Notes: generated from the sequence alone by a model not told the origin. Counted from the stretch's first letter, positions 7,982 through 16,974 are shown. The stretch is 61,016 bases of DNA from Paenibacillus dendritiformis (GCF_015845845.1 NZ_LDIG01000146.1:1-61016); one strand, 5' to 3'. Numbers and translations: made by a program.

Positions 7982-8881
7982 CTACTCTTTCATGGATCCA
8001 ATCATGACGCCCTTGGCGAAATATTTTTGCAGAAACGGATAGACAATGACTATCGGCGTGATGACGATAATAATCGTAGCCATTTTCAGAGACGTGCCGG
8101 TCACCTGCATTTTGTCCAGCATATCCATCTGCAGCGATCCCGCCGTAGTCATCAGCGTCTCCGTCAACGCCTGCTGCTTCGTCAGCATCTCCTGCAGCAC
8201 CGTCGACAACGGCTTCAAATTCGGATCGCGCACATAGAAGGTGCCCGTGAACCAGTCATTCCAGTGCCCGACCGCATTGAACAGCGAGATGGCGGCGATG
8301 ACCGGCTTGCTCGTCGGCAAAATAATCCGGAAGAAGATGCCGAGATCGCCGCAGCCGTCAATCCGCGCCGCCTCCTCCAGCCCTTCCGGAACCTGCTGGA
8401 AGAAGGAGCGCATAATCATCATGTTCCAGACGCTGTACAGCGCAGGCACGATATACACCCAGATGCTGTTCGTCAGATGAAGCTCCTTCAGCACGATATA
8501 GTAAGGAATAAGCCCGCCGCTGAACAGCATCGTGAAGAACACGAAGAAGGTGATCTGCTTCTGCCCGGGCAGCGACTTGCTCTTGAGCGCATAGGCGGCC
8601 ATCGCCGTCAGCAGCACGCTGAGGAAGGTGCCGACGATCGTGCGGAATACCGAGATGACGAAACTGTTCACAATGTTGGATTGGCTGAACACTTCCTTGA
8701 AATTATCGAGCGTGAATTGGCGCGGCCAAAAATAGATGCCGCCCTTCGCCGCATCCGTCCCCACGTTCAACGCCAGCGCCAGCACGTTCAAGGTCGGCAA
8801 AATAATGGACAGGCACAGCAATCCGAGCAGGGCGTAATTCACCCCGGTCAGAAGCCGCCCGAACGCAGCCGTCTTTCTCAT
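7982..8881 (-). CDS. ABC importer permease (LplC/YtcP type)
   Basis: This is an inner-membrane permease of a CUT1-type ABC importer with 299 residues and six predicted membrane helices. The ATPase-contact EAA loop is EEAARIDGCGDLGIFFRIILP (given in part: EAARIDGCGDLG). It pairs with the permease at 10755 and the binding lipoprotein at 8962. The start at 8881 has GGGAGGA at proper spacing. There is no ATPase gene in the cluster, as is common for this group, where one MsmX-like ATPase serves many importers. Confidence 0.88.
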   Translation of the reverse strand: MRKTAAFGRLLTGVNYALLGLLCLSIILPTLNVLALALNVGTDAAKGGIYFWPRQFTLDNFKEVFSQSNIVNSFVISVFRTIVGTFLSVLLTAMAAYALKSKSLPGQKQITFFVFFTMLFSGGLIPYYIVLKELHLTNSIWVYIVPALYSVWNMMIMRSFFQQVPEGLEEAARIDGCGDLGIFFRIILPTSKPVIAAISLFNAVGHWNDWFTGTFYVRDPNLKPLSTVLQEMLTKQQALTETLMTTAGSLQMDMLDKMQVTGTSLKMATIIIVITPIVIVYPFLQKYFAKGVMIGSMKE

Positions 8882-8961
8882 CCTCGTTCCTCCCTCTATT
8901 TCCATGGATGGAGAGCCCCTCCGCTCCGGCGGAAAGGCCCTCTCCTCCCCTCTGCCGTTCG

Positions 8962-10689
8962 CTAGAACAGCAGCTTCGTCTTCGGATCCTGGTCCTTCTC
9001 TTCCAGCAGCTTGATGTACTCTTCCAATCCCGCCGTCTTGAGCAGCGCTGCCGCGCTGTCCAGAATCGCCTGCGCTTCGGTCATGTCTTTGGCATAGTAG
9101 GCGCGGATCAGACTCTCTTTGTATTTATCGAGCGCCATCGTGAGCTGCGTGCCTTTGCTGAACTCGCCGATGAATGCCAGCGCCGCATAGCCGTCCTTGA
9201 TGTTCGCCTGCTGCTTTTTCTCGTCATAGTGCCAGTAGTCCGCAATCTCCAGCGGGCCCTTATTCATGTCCGGCTTGGCGGATTCGCCATAGCTCGCCTC
9301 GCCGAAGTCGGCCAAGTCGTTCAAATCCGTGCCGCCGAGATACCAGCCCCAGTCATTGCCCACGCCGGCAAAGCCAAGCTCCTTCGCCTTGACCGGATCC
9401 TTGTCCAGCAGATCGAGCACCTCCTGCTTCGGCACCGGGTTGCCCTTCGCGTCAAGCTCGTAGTCCCGGCCTTCCAAACCGTATTTCCACAGCAGCTTGC
9501 CTTCGCGGCTCGCCAGGAAATCGGCCAGCTTCACGATATCCTCCGGATTTTTCGTCGTTTTCGGGATCGACCAGGCGCCGTAACCGCCCTTAAAAGTCAA
9601 GTTCATCTGATAAGGGCCATTGACGGAATTCAACGGTCCGAGCGGAATGTAGCGGTTGTCCTTGTTCTCGATGACATAATTATGCATATCTCCGATGATG
9701 GCGAATGAATCGTTGAGCACGCCTTCTTTGGCGCGATTCTCTTCCATCGAATAATATTCGGGATGCATCAGCTTCTCGCGGAGGAGCTTCTGGACGAATT
9801 CGACGCGCTTCGTTCCATATTCGGTCTGGCTCTCATGCAAAATCTTGCCGTCCTTGTCCCGATTGAACCCTTCGCCGTTGAAGCCGGTCCACACCAGATC
9901 GTTGTACAGCGCATCGCGATCGATTCCTCCCCAGACCGTTGGCCCGATCGGGTACACCTCTTTGCCGTTCTTGTCCTTGAAGTGCCCTTCCTTAATCTTC
10001 TGGGCCAACTCATAGAGCTGCTCCGAGGTCGCAATCGTGCGCGGATCGACGCCGAGGGCATCGGCAATATCTTTGCGGATGTAAGGGCCCGGCACATATT
10101 TGCGCACCTCATAACCGCCCTCGCGCGGAATGTTCAAATGCATCGTATAAGCGGCGCCGTTGAATTCCGGCCGGAACACCACGCCATACCGCGTATCGAG
10201 CGGCAAATACCCTTCTTCCGTATACTTTTTATAGATCTTCGTATTTTGCAAAAACGGGGTCAAATCGTGGAACATCTCCTCGCGCGCGGCCTTATTGATC
10301 ATCTCCATCTCCGGCCGTCCGCTATGATTCAAATAATAGCCGATGAAGTCCGGCAGATCGCCCGCGGCCAGACCGGCGGCCAAGGCCTTCTGCGATCCGT
10401 CATGCCCCACGGCCTGCAGCTCCAGCTCAATCCCGGTCAGTTCCTTGAGCTTCTTCGCAATCTCCGGGTTCATCCCTTCGGTGACGTCGCTGCCCATGAA
10501 GATGAGCCCTTTGATTTTGCGATCGGCAATCCAGGTCGCTGGCTTGCCGGCGGCAGCGTTATTCGCATCCGTTCCAGCCTCCTGGCCGGACTTCGTATCG
10601 CTTCCCCCGCCGCATGCGGTCAACAGGATGGAAAATACAAGCGTCAATGCCGTCAATTTGGACCAGAGCTGCATTCGATTCACTGTCAT
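8962..10689 (-). CDS. Extracellular solute-binding lipoprotein (LplA-like)
   Basis: This is the substrate-capture lipoprotein of the importer, 575 residues. The signal peptide ends in the lipobox LLTACGGG, and the mature part is a family 1 binding-protein fold of the long LplA type. The start MTVNRMQLW is fixed by GGAGAGGAAG 5 nt upstream. The frame is open for another 121 codons upstream only because it shadows the permease gene. With GP-PDE and several phosphoesterases around it, the ligand may be a glycerophosphodiester or another phosphorylated sugar; that is inference. Confidence 0.88.
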   Translation of the reverse strand: MTVNRMQLWSKLTALTLVFSILLTACGGGSDTKSGQEAGTDANNAAAGKPATWIADRKIKGLIFMGSDVTEGMNPEIAKKLKELTGIELELQAVGHDGSQKALAAGLAAGDLPDFIGYYLNHSGRPEMEMINKAAREEMFHDLTPFLQNTKIYKKYTEEGYLPLDTRYGVVFRPEFNGAAYTMHLNIPREGGYEVRKYVPGPYIRKDIADALGVDPRTIATSEQLYELAQKIKEGHFKDKNGKEVYPIGPTVWGGIDRDALYNDLVWTGFNGEGFNRDKDGKILHESQTEYGTKRVEFVQKLLREKLMHPEYYSMEENRAKEGVLNDSFAIIGDMHNYVIENKDNRYIPLGPLNSVNGPYQMNLTFKGGYGAWSIPKTTKNPEDIVKLADFLASREGKLLWKYGLEGRDYELDAKGNPVPKQEVLDLLDKDPVKAKELGFAGVGNDWGWYLGGTDLNDLADFGEASYGESAKPDMNKGPLEIADYWHYDEKKQQANIKDGYAALAFIGEFSKGTQLTMALDKYKESLIRAYYAKDMTEAQAILDSAAALLKTAGLEEYIKLLEEKDQDPKTKLLF

Positions 10690-10754
10690 GTCTACTTCCT
10701 CTCCTCTGTATTGAATATGTGAACGGCTGCGGGCAGGATCTCCATCCCTCCGGC

Positions 10755-11732
10755 CTACCACAACGATGACTGGAACCATTTCTTGGCTACCCGGTTCACG
10801 GTCAGAACGAGTATCAAGCCGACAAGGCCCTGCATCATGCCGATGGCCGTGCCAAAGCCGAATTGGCCGCTCTCGAGCCCCATGTAGATGATGTACGTGT
10901 CCAAGATTTCCGAGACATTCATATTGCCCGGCGTCTTGAGCAGATAAATCTGGTCGAACCCGGCGGACAAAATATTGCCCAGCGACAAAATGAAGAGCAC
11001 GATAATCGTCGGCCGGATGCCAGGGAGCGTAATATGCCAAATCTGGCGCCATTTGTTCGCCCCGTCCATCTTCGCCGCTTCATACAGCGAAGGGCTGATG
11101 CCTACGATAGCGGCATAATAGATAATCGAGCTCCAGCCGACATCCTTCCATATATAGCTCCAGAACATCGTCGGATAGAAGGCCTTTTCCTCCATCAGGA
11201 AAAAGGTGCTGCCATCGCCGCCGAACCAGGAAATAATCTGATTGACCAGCCCGGTATCCGGCGCGAGAATACGCTGCAGCATGCCGATAACGATGACCCA
11301 GGAGAAGAAATGGGGCAAGTACGCGATTCCTTGAAACAGATTGCGCAGCCTCGAATTCTTCACTTCATTGAACATCAGCGCGAGCACAATCGGGAACGGC
11401 ATTGCCAGGAACACCTTCATCGCGCTAATGATGAGCGTATTCCGGATTAACTGGAGACTCTGCGGATCCTGAAAGAACATTTCGAAATAAGTGAAGCCAA
11501 TCCAGGGACTGCCGAAAATTCCTTTGTTGAATTGATACTCCTTGAACGCGAGCACCAGCCCGGCCATCGGGATATAGGAAAAAATAATGAAGAACGCGAT
11601 GCAGGGCAGCAGCAGCAAATATAACTGGTAATGGCGCCCCACCCGCTTCCATAACCGCGAGCGTTCGCCGGTTCCGGACCGGTGCCGCCGGCTCCATCCC
11701 GCCGCCTTCATCGCGGACGCTTCCTGTGACAT
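10755..11732 (-). CDS. ABC importer permease (LplB type)
   Basis: This is the first permease of the importer, 325 residues with six membrane helices and the EAA loop EAAKMDGANKWRQIW. The basic N-terminal tail (RLWKRVGRHYQLYLLLLP) is typical of LplB proteins. The start is supported by AGGGAGGG 8 nt upstream. The gene follows the GP-PDE gene by about 30 nt. Confidence 0.88.
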   Translation of the reverse strand: MSQEASAMKAAGWSRRHRSGTGERSRLWKRVGRHYQLYLLLLPCIAFFIIFSYIPMAGLVLAFKEYQFNKGIFGSPWIGFTYFEMFFQDPQSLQLIRNTLIISAMKVFLAMPFPIVLALMFNEVKNSRLRNLFQGIAYLPHFFSWVIVIGMLQRILAPDTGLVNQIISWFGGDGSTFFLMEEKAFYPTMFWSYIWKDVGWSSIIYYAAIVGISPSLYEAAKMDGANKWRQIWHITLPGIRPTIIVLFILSLGNILSAGFDQIYLLKTPGNMNVSEILDTYIIYMGLESGQFGFGTAIGMMQGLVGLILVLTVNRVAKKWFQSSLW

Positions 11733-11762
11733 CCGTCTCGCCCTCCCTTCGCATCGATGCGT

Positions 11763-12566
11763 TTATCCTTCATGGCGCTCATCCACCTTTCTCAGCCGGA
11801 GCAGCCGTTCCGGCCGCTTCGTCGTCATGCTGTCCACCTTCATCTCCATCAAGCTCCGCATCGCATCGGCCTCATCGACCGTGTAAACCGAGACGATTAG
11901 CCCGAGCGCATGCGCGCAAGCGACGAGGCCGGGACTGCACCGTTCAAAGGGGACATTGACGCCCCGATAGCCTTCCCGCTTGGCCCGCTCGCAGAAGGAA
12001 CGGATGAATGCCTCTTCGGCAGCCGCATTCGCAGCCCCAGATGCAGCACCAGTCGCATTCGCAGCCCCAGGCGCAGCACCCGTCGCATTCGCAGCCGCAT
12101 CGGCGCTCTCCGGCACATTCAGCAGCAGCGACATCCCCTCCGTATCGATCTCGATCCCTTCCGTACAGCCCGTAACGAAAACGAGCTGTTCCGCATGGAG
12201 CTCCTTAACGAGCCGCAAGGTCGGATTGACGCTCTCCGCGTTTTTGATATCGAGGTTCAGCATCAGGCCGCGGCGCTTCGCCTCTTCGAGCACATCGGCC
12301 AGCAGCACCAGCCCGTGCTCGCGGTGGGGCGGCCCGAGTCTCGCTCTGGCCGGCATCCGGTTCAACTCTCTCGCGTCATACAACTCCAGCAGGCGCGAAT
12401 GATCATGGAGCAGCACGGGCTCATCCTTGCAGGTGACTCGGATATCCACCTCGGCGACATCCGCTCCCGTGGCCGCCGCTTCCATGAATGACGCCCACGT
12501 ATTGGCAGGCGCTTCGCCACAGCCGGTATGGGCGGTGACGAGCAGGCGTTTTCCTCTCATCGGCAT
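11763..12566 (-). CDS. Glycerophosphodiester phosphodiesterase family protein
   Basis: This GDPD-family TIM barrel of 267 residues would cleave glycerophosphodiesters to glycerol 3-phosphate and an alcohol. Recognisable parts are the N-terminal VTAHTGCGEAPANTWASF (a variant of HRG..ENT), AEVDIRVT with the metal-binding Glu/Asp, LLHDHS, and the C-terminal YTVDEADAMRSL. A low-complexity insert of 10-residue ATGAA(P/S)GAAN units interrupts the barrel near residues 155-180. The HTG-for-HRG change means activity is likely but not certain. It opens the importer part of the operon, directly after the dispersed repeat. Confidence 0.8.
   Translation of the reverse strand: MPMRGKRLLVTAHTGCGEAPANTWASFMEAAATGADVAEVDIRVTCKDEPVLLHDHSRLLELYDARELNRMPARARLGPPHREHGLVLLADVLEEAKRRGLMLNLDIKNAESVNPTLRLVKELHAEQLVFVTGCTEGIEIDTEGMSLLLNVPESADAAANATGAAPGAANATGAASGAANAAAEEAFIRSFCERAKREGYRGVNVPFERCSPGLVACAHALGLIVSVYTVDEADAMRSLMEMKVDSMTTKRPERLLRLRKVDERHEG
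12025..12099. repeat. In-frame 30 bp tandem repeat inside the GP-PDE gene
   Basis: GCATTCGCAGCC starts units at 12025, 12055 and 12085, exactly 30 bp apart, giving about 2.5 copies. Encoding ten residues per unit keeps the frame, so copy number could vary without breaking the gene. Confidence 0.8.
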
Positions 12567-12849
12567 ATGACTCCTCTCTCATCTGCGGCGCGAACCGGCG
12601 GGCGGCCGATTCGCGCCGGATGCGGTGACGACTTCAACGCTTGCTGCAGGTTCCTTTTGATTCCTTCTGATGTTGTGATATGTACACTATAAGGAGTGAA
12701 TGTTTTCGTGAGATGAACGGGATATTAACGTTTTTTGAAGCCCGATCTTCTCCGGTACCCAGGAAGCCAGGACGATGAAGGCGAGGTTGGGTACGCGAAA
12801 CGGGAGGTGCGTGTGGTTTGTTGTGGTATTTTTCCAGCGCCAGCGCAAA

Positions 12850-12877
12850 AAAGAACCGGACTCACGTCCGGTTCTTC
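12850..12877. repeat. 28 bp hairpin repeat, left copy
   Basis: The sequence AAAGAACCGGACTCACGTCC, continuing GGTTCTTC, is an exact direct duplicate of 13301-13328. Its core GAACCGGAC-TCAC-GTCCGGTTC can fold as a 9 bp stem. The two copies bracket dispersed element A. Confidence 0.85.
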
Positions 12878-12882
12878 AACAC

Positions 12883-13300
12883 AAATACATCTCTATATAT
12901 TCTTCCATCGTTTCCCGGCCAAAACGTCCGCAGCTCCGGTCATCCACTCCACTAAAGCTGCAGTATCTCCCGCCACTCTAGTCATCTGCTCCGCCAATAC
13001 TGCAAGAATGCAGCAATTTCATGGAGACGAGGATGCGAAAATAGGATTGCTGCAAAAATACACTAATTACCCTACGGCAAGGCATAAATAGCATTCAAAA
13101 TGGCCAAATAATGTAATTTTACAGGATTTTATCTAAATTTAACCTTTTGAGGGTAAAAATACTGCGCCTGTGCAGCATTTTCATGCAGGGACCAGCTTGC
13201 TTCATGCGCGGACCAACTTGCCCTAACCTAACCTGTTCTGCCTTCCCCGGCCCCGCCCATCCTAAGAAAATAACTATCGACGGGACTTGTCGACAGTCGG
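12883..13300 (-). repeat. Dispersed intergenic element, copy A (inverted relative to copy B)
   Basis: This non-coding segment of about 418 bp matches, as reverse complement, 60292-60741 at the other end of the window, with an estimated 85-90% identity by eye. It contains a hairpin end (GACTGTCGACA...), a GGTTA-rich array, a ATGAAGCAAGCTG unit (one copy here) and several TGCA palindromes. No reading frame is conserved between copies. Left of the element (12567-12849) there is only the GP-PDE promoter region, with nothing else recognisable. Confidence 0.85.
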
Positions 13301-13328
13301 AAAGAACCGGACTCACGTCCGGTTCTTC
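13301..13328. repeat. 28 bp hairpin repeat, right copy (overlaps the DeoR stop)
   Basis: This exact copy of 12850-12877 contains the last codons and TGA of the DeoR gene. The hairpin may serve as an attenuator or weak terminator, but it has no strong T-run. Confidence 0.85.
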
Positions 13329-14125
13329 GTCTCCCTGCCGCCATTCGCCACGATCCACGTAATGGCTTTGATCTCCAGCTCCTGCGTCCATGATGCCGGA
13401 TGCTCCTGATCGCAGACAATCACATCGATTTGCTCGAGCGGCGCGATATGGCAGAAGGCCTGAATGCCGATCTTGCTGTAGTCGGCCAGCACGATGACCT
13501 CCTTCGCGTTCGCGGTCACCGTCCGGGAGATGACGGAATCATTCATGTCATAGTCGCTGATTCCGGTCATCACCGACATCCCGCCTACGGAGATGAAGGC
13601 TTTGTCGACATAGAAATTGCGCAGCATCTCTTGGCATAGATGCCCGCTCACCGACTGCTGCTCGGGCGAGATCTCCCCGCCGAGAATGATGACCCTGCCG
13701 CTGAACAAGCCCTGCGTCAGCGACTCGCGGAGCAGACTCGCCACCGCCAATGAATTGGTGATGACCGTCACCCGCTTCTTGCCCTTCACGGCCCGGGCCA
13801 GCTCGTGAATCGTCGTGCCCGTATCCATATAGACGGTATTCCCGTCCTGAATCAGCTCGGCGGCGCGGCGGCCAATCGCCTGCTTCGCTTCATGGTTGAG
13901 GACCTGCCGCTGCTTGTACGGAGGCTCGCCCTCCTCATACTGCACCTTGACCGCCCCGCCGTACACGCGGCGCAGCCGTCCCTCCTCCTCCAGCACCGCC
14001 AGATCGCGGCGGATCGTCTCGTTCGAGACATGCAGCCGTTCGGCGAGCGAGACGACGCGCACCTTCCCGACCGCATCAAGCTGCTCGATAATATACCCTT
14101 TGCGTTCTTCCGCCAAAAGCGACAT
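13313..14125 (-). CDS. DeoR-family transcriptional regulator
   Basis: This is a sugar-phosphate-responsive repressor of about 270 residues. The N-terminal DeoR helix-turn-helix is clear (RVVSLAERLHVSNETIRRDL, then EEEGRLRRVYGGA). The C-terminal effector domain has the DTGTTIHELA motif and ends in VIVCDQEH. I favour the second ATG (MSLLAEERKG) because GGAGGGG is then about 8 nt away; an ATG two codons earlier is possible. It lies between the LamG-phosphatase gene and the importer genes and is the obvious local regulator. Its last codons lie inside the 28 bp hairpin repeat. Confidence 0.88.
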   Translation of the reverse strand: MSLLAEERKGYIIEQLDAVGKVRVVSLAERLHVSNETIRRDLAVLEEEGRLRRVYGGAVKVQYEEGEPPYKQRQVLNHEAKQAIGRRAAELIQDGNTVYMDTGTTIHELARAVKGKKRVTVITNSLAVASLLRESLTQGLFSGRVIILGGEISPEQQSVSGHLCQEMLRNFYVDKAFISVGGMSVMTGISDYDMNDSVISRTVTANAKEVIVLADYSKIGIQAFCHIAPLEQIDVIVCDQEHPASWTQELEIKAITWIVANGGRETKNRT

Positions 14126-14177
14126 CGGCATCGCCCCTCCCCTTTTTCCTGTAAAATCGCCTTACTCATTCCATCCC

Positions 14178-15932
14178 CTAGTCCCGCGGCGCGAAGCGCT
14201 CTTCGAATGACAGCGGAATGCAGAAGCATTCATGCGGCCCCGTCAGCAAGCGGTAATCCGGATAAGCCAGGTTATCCGCTCCGTTCAGGCTGGCCAAGCT
14301 ATCCACCCATGGAGAAAAGGTACGAAACGTGATCCGGCCCGCCTCCTCATCGAATTCCGCCAGCCTAAGCCAGCCATTGCCGCCGCGGTAGCTGTCCTGA
14401 TAGTTGATCAGCAGTTGGATGACTTCCTGCCCCTTCGCATTATGCCGAATCCGATGCGCCGTACCGTCATAATGCCCGTTCACCGTCATAAAGACTTGGG
14501 GACACGGCCAGACCAGCTCCTTCCAGATGAGCGTTCCGTTCTCCGAATCCCGGGCCATTCGGCGCCCGCCTTCATCCCGTTCCGCATACAGGATATCATG
14601 CGAGACGAGAACGGTCGGCAGCGTCCGATGCAGCTCCAGCATCTCCTTGCACCAAGCCATATCCTGCCGCAGTTGCTTCATATCCGCCATCAGCCAACCG
14701 TAATGGTAGCTCCCCGCTGCGATGACGGCGTACGAGCTGTACCCGGAAGGCGAGCAGCCCCGGACATAAGGCTTCGGGAGGAAGCGCTCCGGCCCGAAAT
14801 GCCGCAAATAGGTCCCGGCCGCATCATAATCATGATTGCCCGCGGTCATCATGTACGGAACATTCGCGTTATCGAGAATGGCGACCGCCCGCGACGCCCG
14901 CTCCCATTCCTCCTCCGCTTCGCTATGGTCGACGACATCCCCCAGCAGAGCCGTCATGGCGATCCGGTCCCGGGCCTGGTGCTTGGCCAGCCACTCGGTC
15001 TGCGCCTCGAACATCTCGGGATTCAGATAGACCAGCTTCTGCGGATCGGGGACGAAAGCGAACTGATAGTTCTCCGCCCGTTCAAGTAAAGGAAAGGGAG
15101 CATTGGTGCCTTCCAACACCCGCTTCGGCTCGATCTCCATTAACCAAGCCGCCCGGTCCAGCGGCTCGCCCGCAATGCGGATCTCCCGTATCGTTCCGGA
15201 GAACAGCTTGTCGAGACGCCCTCCCCATTCGGATGCGCCGACATTCCAGCCCTTACCCTCGATGGCGGCGATGCCGGTAATGTTCCGCGCCGGACTGTTA
15301 AAGTCGCAAATGCCGTTCACGTACAGCAGCGTCCGATCCGAATCGTTGACGATAACGACATGATGCCACTCCTCTTCCTTCAAATAACGCGACCAGCATG
15401 TCGCCGGCATATCCCGGCTCCAAGAATGGCTGACCCATTGATACTCCATGCAGTTCGAGACGGATAGAGTGGCGAGCAGTTCATTTTCCCCTTGTCTGCC
15501 GAGATCGGCTTCGCGCCCCTGCCGGGTGAGCACTCCCATCCAGCTATGCTTCTCTTCCCGGAACGGATGAGGAAGATGGACAATGGCCTCGATCGTATAG
15601 CCCTGCTCGAAGCGTTCCCGGTTAATCGGCGCGTCCGCCGCCGTCCGGAAATAACAGCCGGAGAGGGCATCATCGTTCCGGAAGACGAGGCCGCCGTCCG
15701 CCCACGACAGCGGCAGGCTTGGCTGTGCCTCCGGCTCCTGCGGCGCGGCGTCCGGCCCCGGCTTCACCGCGACGGACTCCAGCCGGTTCCCGCGGCCGCT
15801 CAGGTCAGCCAGCACAAGCGCGCCCGCTTCAATCGAGCCGGATACGACCTGTCCGGGCTCGAATCGCCAATGCGCCAGCACGGGGACGGGCCGGCGCTGT
15901 TCCGCCAACGGCGTCACGCGTTCGCGCTGCAT
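14178..15932 (-). CDS. LamG-like plus metallophosphoesterase two-domain protein
   Basis: This protein of 584 residues has an N-terminal concanavalin-like/LamG fold (about 20-240: FRNDDALSGCYFRT, GYTIEAIVHLPHPF, WHHVVIVNDSDRTLLYVNG). A C-terminal calcineurin-like phosphoesterase follows, with LLGDVVDHSE, AGNHDYDAAG, VSHDI and NGHYDGTAHR. No signal peptide is visible at the start I chose (MQRERVTPL), which has GGGAGG 6 nt upstream. The LamG part probably binds a glycan or lipid moiety. It overlaps the nucleotidase gene by 19 bp, so the two are translationally coupled. Confidence 0.82.
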   Translation of the reverse strand: MQRERVTPLAEQRRPVPVLAHWRFEPGQVVSGSIEAGALVLADLSGRGNRLESVAVKPGPDAAPQEPEAQPSLPLSWADGGLVFRNDDALSGCYFRTAADAPINRERFEQGYTIEAIVHLPHPFREEKHSWMGVLTRQGREADLGRQGENELLATLSVSNCMEYQWVSHSWSRDMPATCWSRYLKEEEWHHVVIVNDSDRTLLYVNGICDFNSPARNITGIAAIEGKGWNVGASEWGGRLDKLFSGTIREIRIAGEPLDRAAWLMEIEPKRVLEGTNAPFPLLERAENYQFAFVPDPQKLVYLNPEMFEAQTEWLAKHQARDRIAMTALLGDVVDHSEAEEEWERASRAVAILDNANVPYMMTAGNHDYDAAGTYLRHFGPERFLPKPYVRGCSPSGYSSYAVIAAGSYHYGWLMADMKQLRQDMAWCKEMLELHRTLPTVLVSHDILYAERDEGGRRMARDSENGTLIWKELVWPCPQVFMTVNGHYDGTAHRIRHNAKGQEVIQLLINYQDSYRGGNGWLRLAEFDEEAGRITFRTFSPWVDSLASLNGADNLAYPDYRLLTGPHECFCIPLSFEERFAPRD

Positions 15933-16498
15933 CGCAAGCCTCCCGCTGCAGCCGCTTCCTCGTTGCCCTGCAGCTTTTCCAGGAACCACGCCCCGGCTTC
16001 CAGCCATGAATCCACCCGCACGAACCCCTGCTCCCCCGCATTGTGCGAAGCGGAAAAAAGAATCCCTTGCCCCTGGAAGCGCCGGAGCTGATTCGCATTA
16101 TCGTCGATCATATAATCGGCGCGAACGATGCTCTTGTCCCCGCAGAAGACGAAGTTCATATCGGACAAAAAGCCAAAATGCTCCTGCAGCCACTCGTACT
16201 TGCCCCGGAACGAGGCCGGAACCTCCATCGCCGCGGTGGTGATGAAAATCTCATAATGGCGGCTGAGCTCGCGGATCACCTCCTGGCTATGTTCCATCAC
16301 CTTCAACTGACGAAAGAAATCCTCGCGCCCGAAGTAGCTGTCAATCTCCCGCTTTCGCTCGGGCCTGACCTGCGCCAATGTCCTTCCCTGCAGCTCGGCG
16401 GCCGTAACCGCGTCGCCATAATCCCGGTTGTACCATTCCCGGTGCGTGCCGGCCGTATCGGCCATCACCTCATCCATATCGATTGCAATGCGCTCCAT
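15914..16498 (-). CDS. 5'(3')-deoxyribonucleotidase-like HAD phosphatase (YqfW type)
   Basis: This is a small HAD phosphatase of the NT5C family, 194 residues. Motif I is DMDEVMAD with the nucleophile Asp, motif II ITTAAM, and the C-terminal acidic motif YMIDDNANQL. Relatives remove phosphate from (deoxy)nucleoside monophosphates, but many act on other small esters. The start MERIAIDMDEV has AGAGGAGGA 6 nt upstream. It is the first gene of the phosphoester cluster and overlaps the next gene. Confidence 0.82.
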   Translation of the reverse strand: MERIAIDMDEVMADTAGTHREWYNRDYGDAVTAAELQGRTLAQVRPERKREIDSYFGREDFFRQLKVMEHSQEVIRELSRHYEIFITTAAMEVPASFRGKYEWLQEHFGFLSDMNFVFCGDKSIVRADYMIDDNANQLRRFQGQGILFSASHNAGEQGFVRVDSWLEAGAWFLEKLQGNEEAAAAGGLRCSANA

Positions 16499-16755
16499 CG
16501 CGATTCCTCCTCTGTAAAGACTTACCGTATGCAACCAAGCAACAATACAGGCAAAACGCAATCAAACAAACCGGATACCACAATCATAGACGGGTAATGT
16601 TTTCCTCAGTTCAATCCATTGTAAAGGTATTGTAAAAAGTATCATTTTTCCAACAACTTGTTCATTCATATTGATGCACCGCGATTCAAATCCATTCATC
16701 GGGTATGCAGATCATGCATCCGCTGCCCCTCTTTTAAATGAAAAGCGAACCGGCT

Positions 16756-16786
16756 TTATGCATTTATGCATAAAAAATCTGCATAA
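16756..16786. promoter_or_regulatory. Palindromic candidate operator upstream of rocF
   Basis: TTATGCATTTATGCATAA (16756-16773) has two 8 bp arms around a TT centre. A further half-site TGCATAA follows at 16780. It resembles arginine-repressor boxes only loosely (2 bp spacer instead of 4), so the binding protein is unknown. The rest of 16499-16938 shows no gene. Confidence 0.4.
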
Positions 16787-16938
16787 AAGCAACCCACCCC
16801 CGTGGCGAAATGCTTAATTTTTAAGCTTTTTCCATGAAAAACGCCGGATCCCGCCCGCAACTTCCTTCCGAAGCTCCCGTAATATATAGAGCTTAAGCCT
16901 GATTGTTCCATTACATCCTGAATCCTCCTTCATAAAAT

Positions 16939-16952
16939 TGTGAACGCTTACA
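16939..16952. promoter_or_regulatory. cre site (CcpA) before rocF
   Basis: The minus strand reads TGTAAGCGTTCACA, a good match to the catabolite-response consensus WTGNAANCGNWNNCW. It ends 22 nt before the rocF start, a position suited to repression by CcpA when preferred sugars are present. Confidence 0.7.
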
Positions 16953-16974
16953 TTCCCAAGAGAGGAGTCTGCTT

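Noticed and set aside
10690-11052. 121-codon upstream extension of the solute-binding protein
   Set aside because: This stretch is antiparallel-frame shadow of the LplB-type permease gene and spacer. The lipoprotein signal peptide begins at 10689 with a proper ribosome site.
12735-13091. Frame in element A partly shared with one in element B (STAAVIHS-like strings)
   Set aside because: The similarity is explained by DNA identity of the two element copies. The frames are in different lengths and contexts, and the reading is broken by the VNTR differences.
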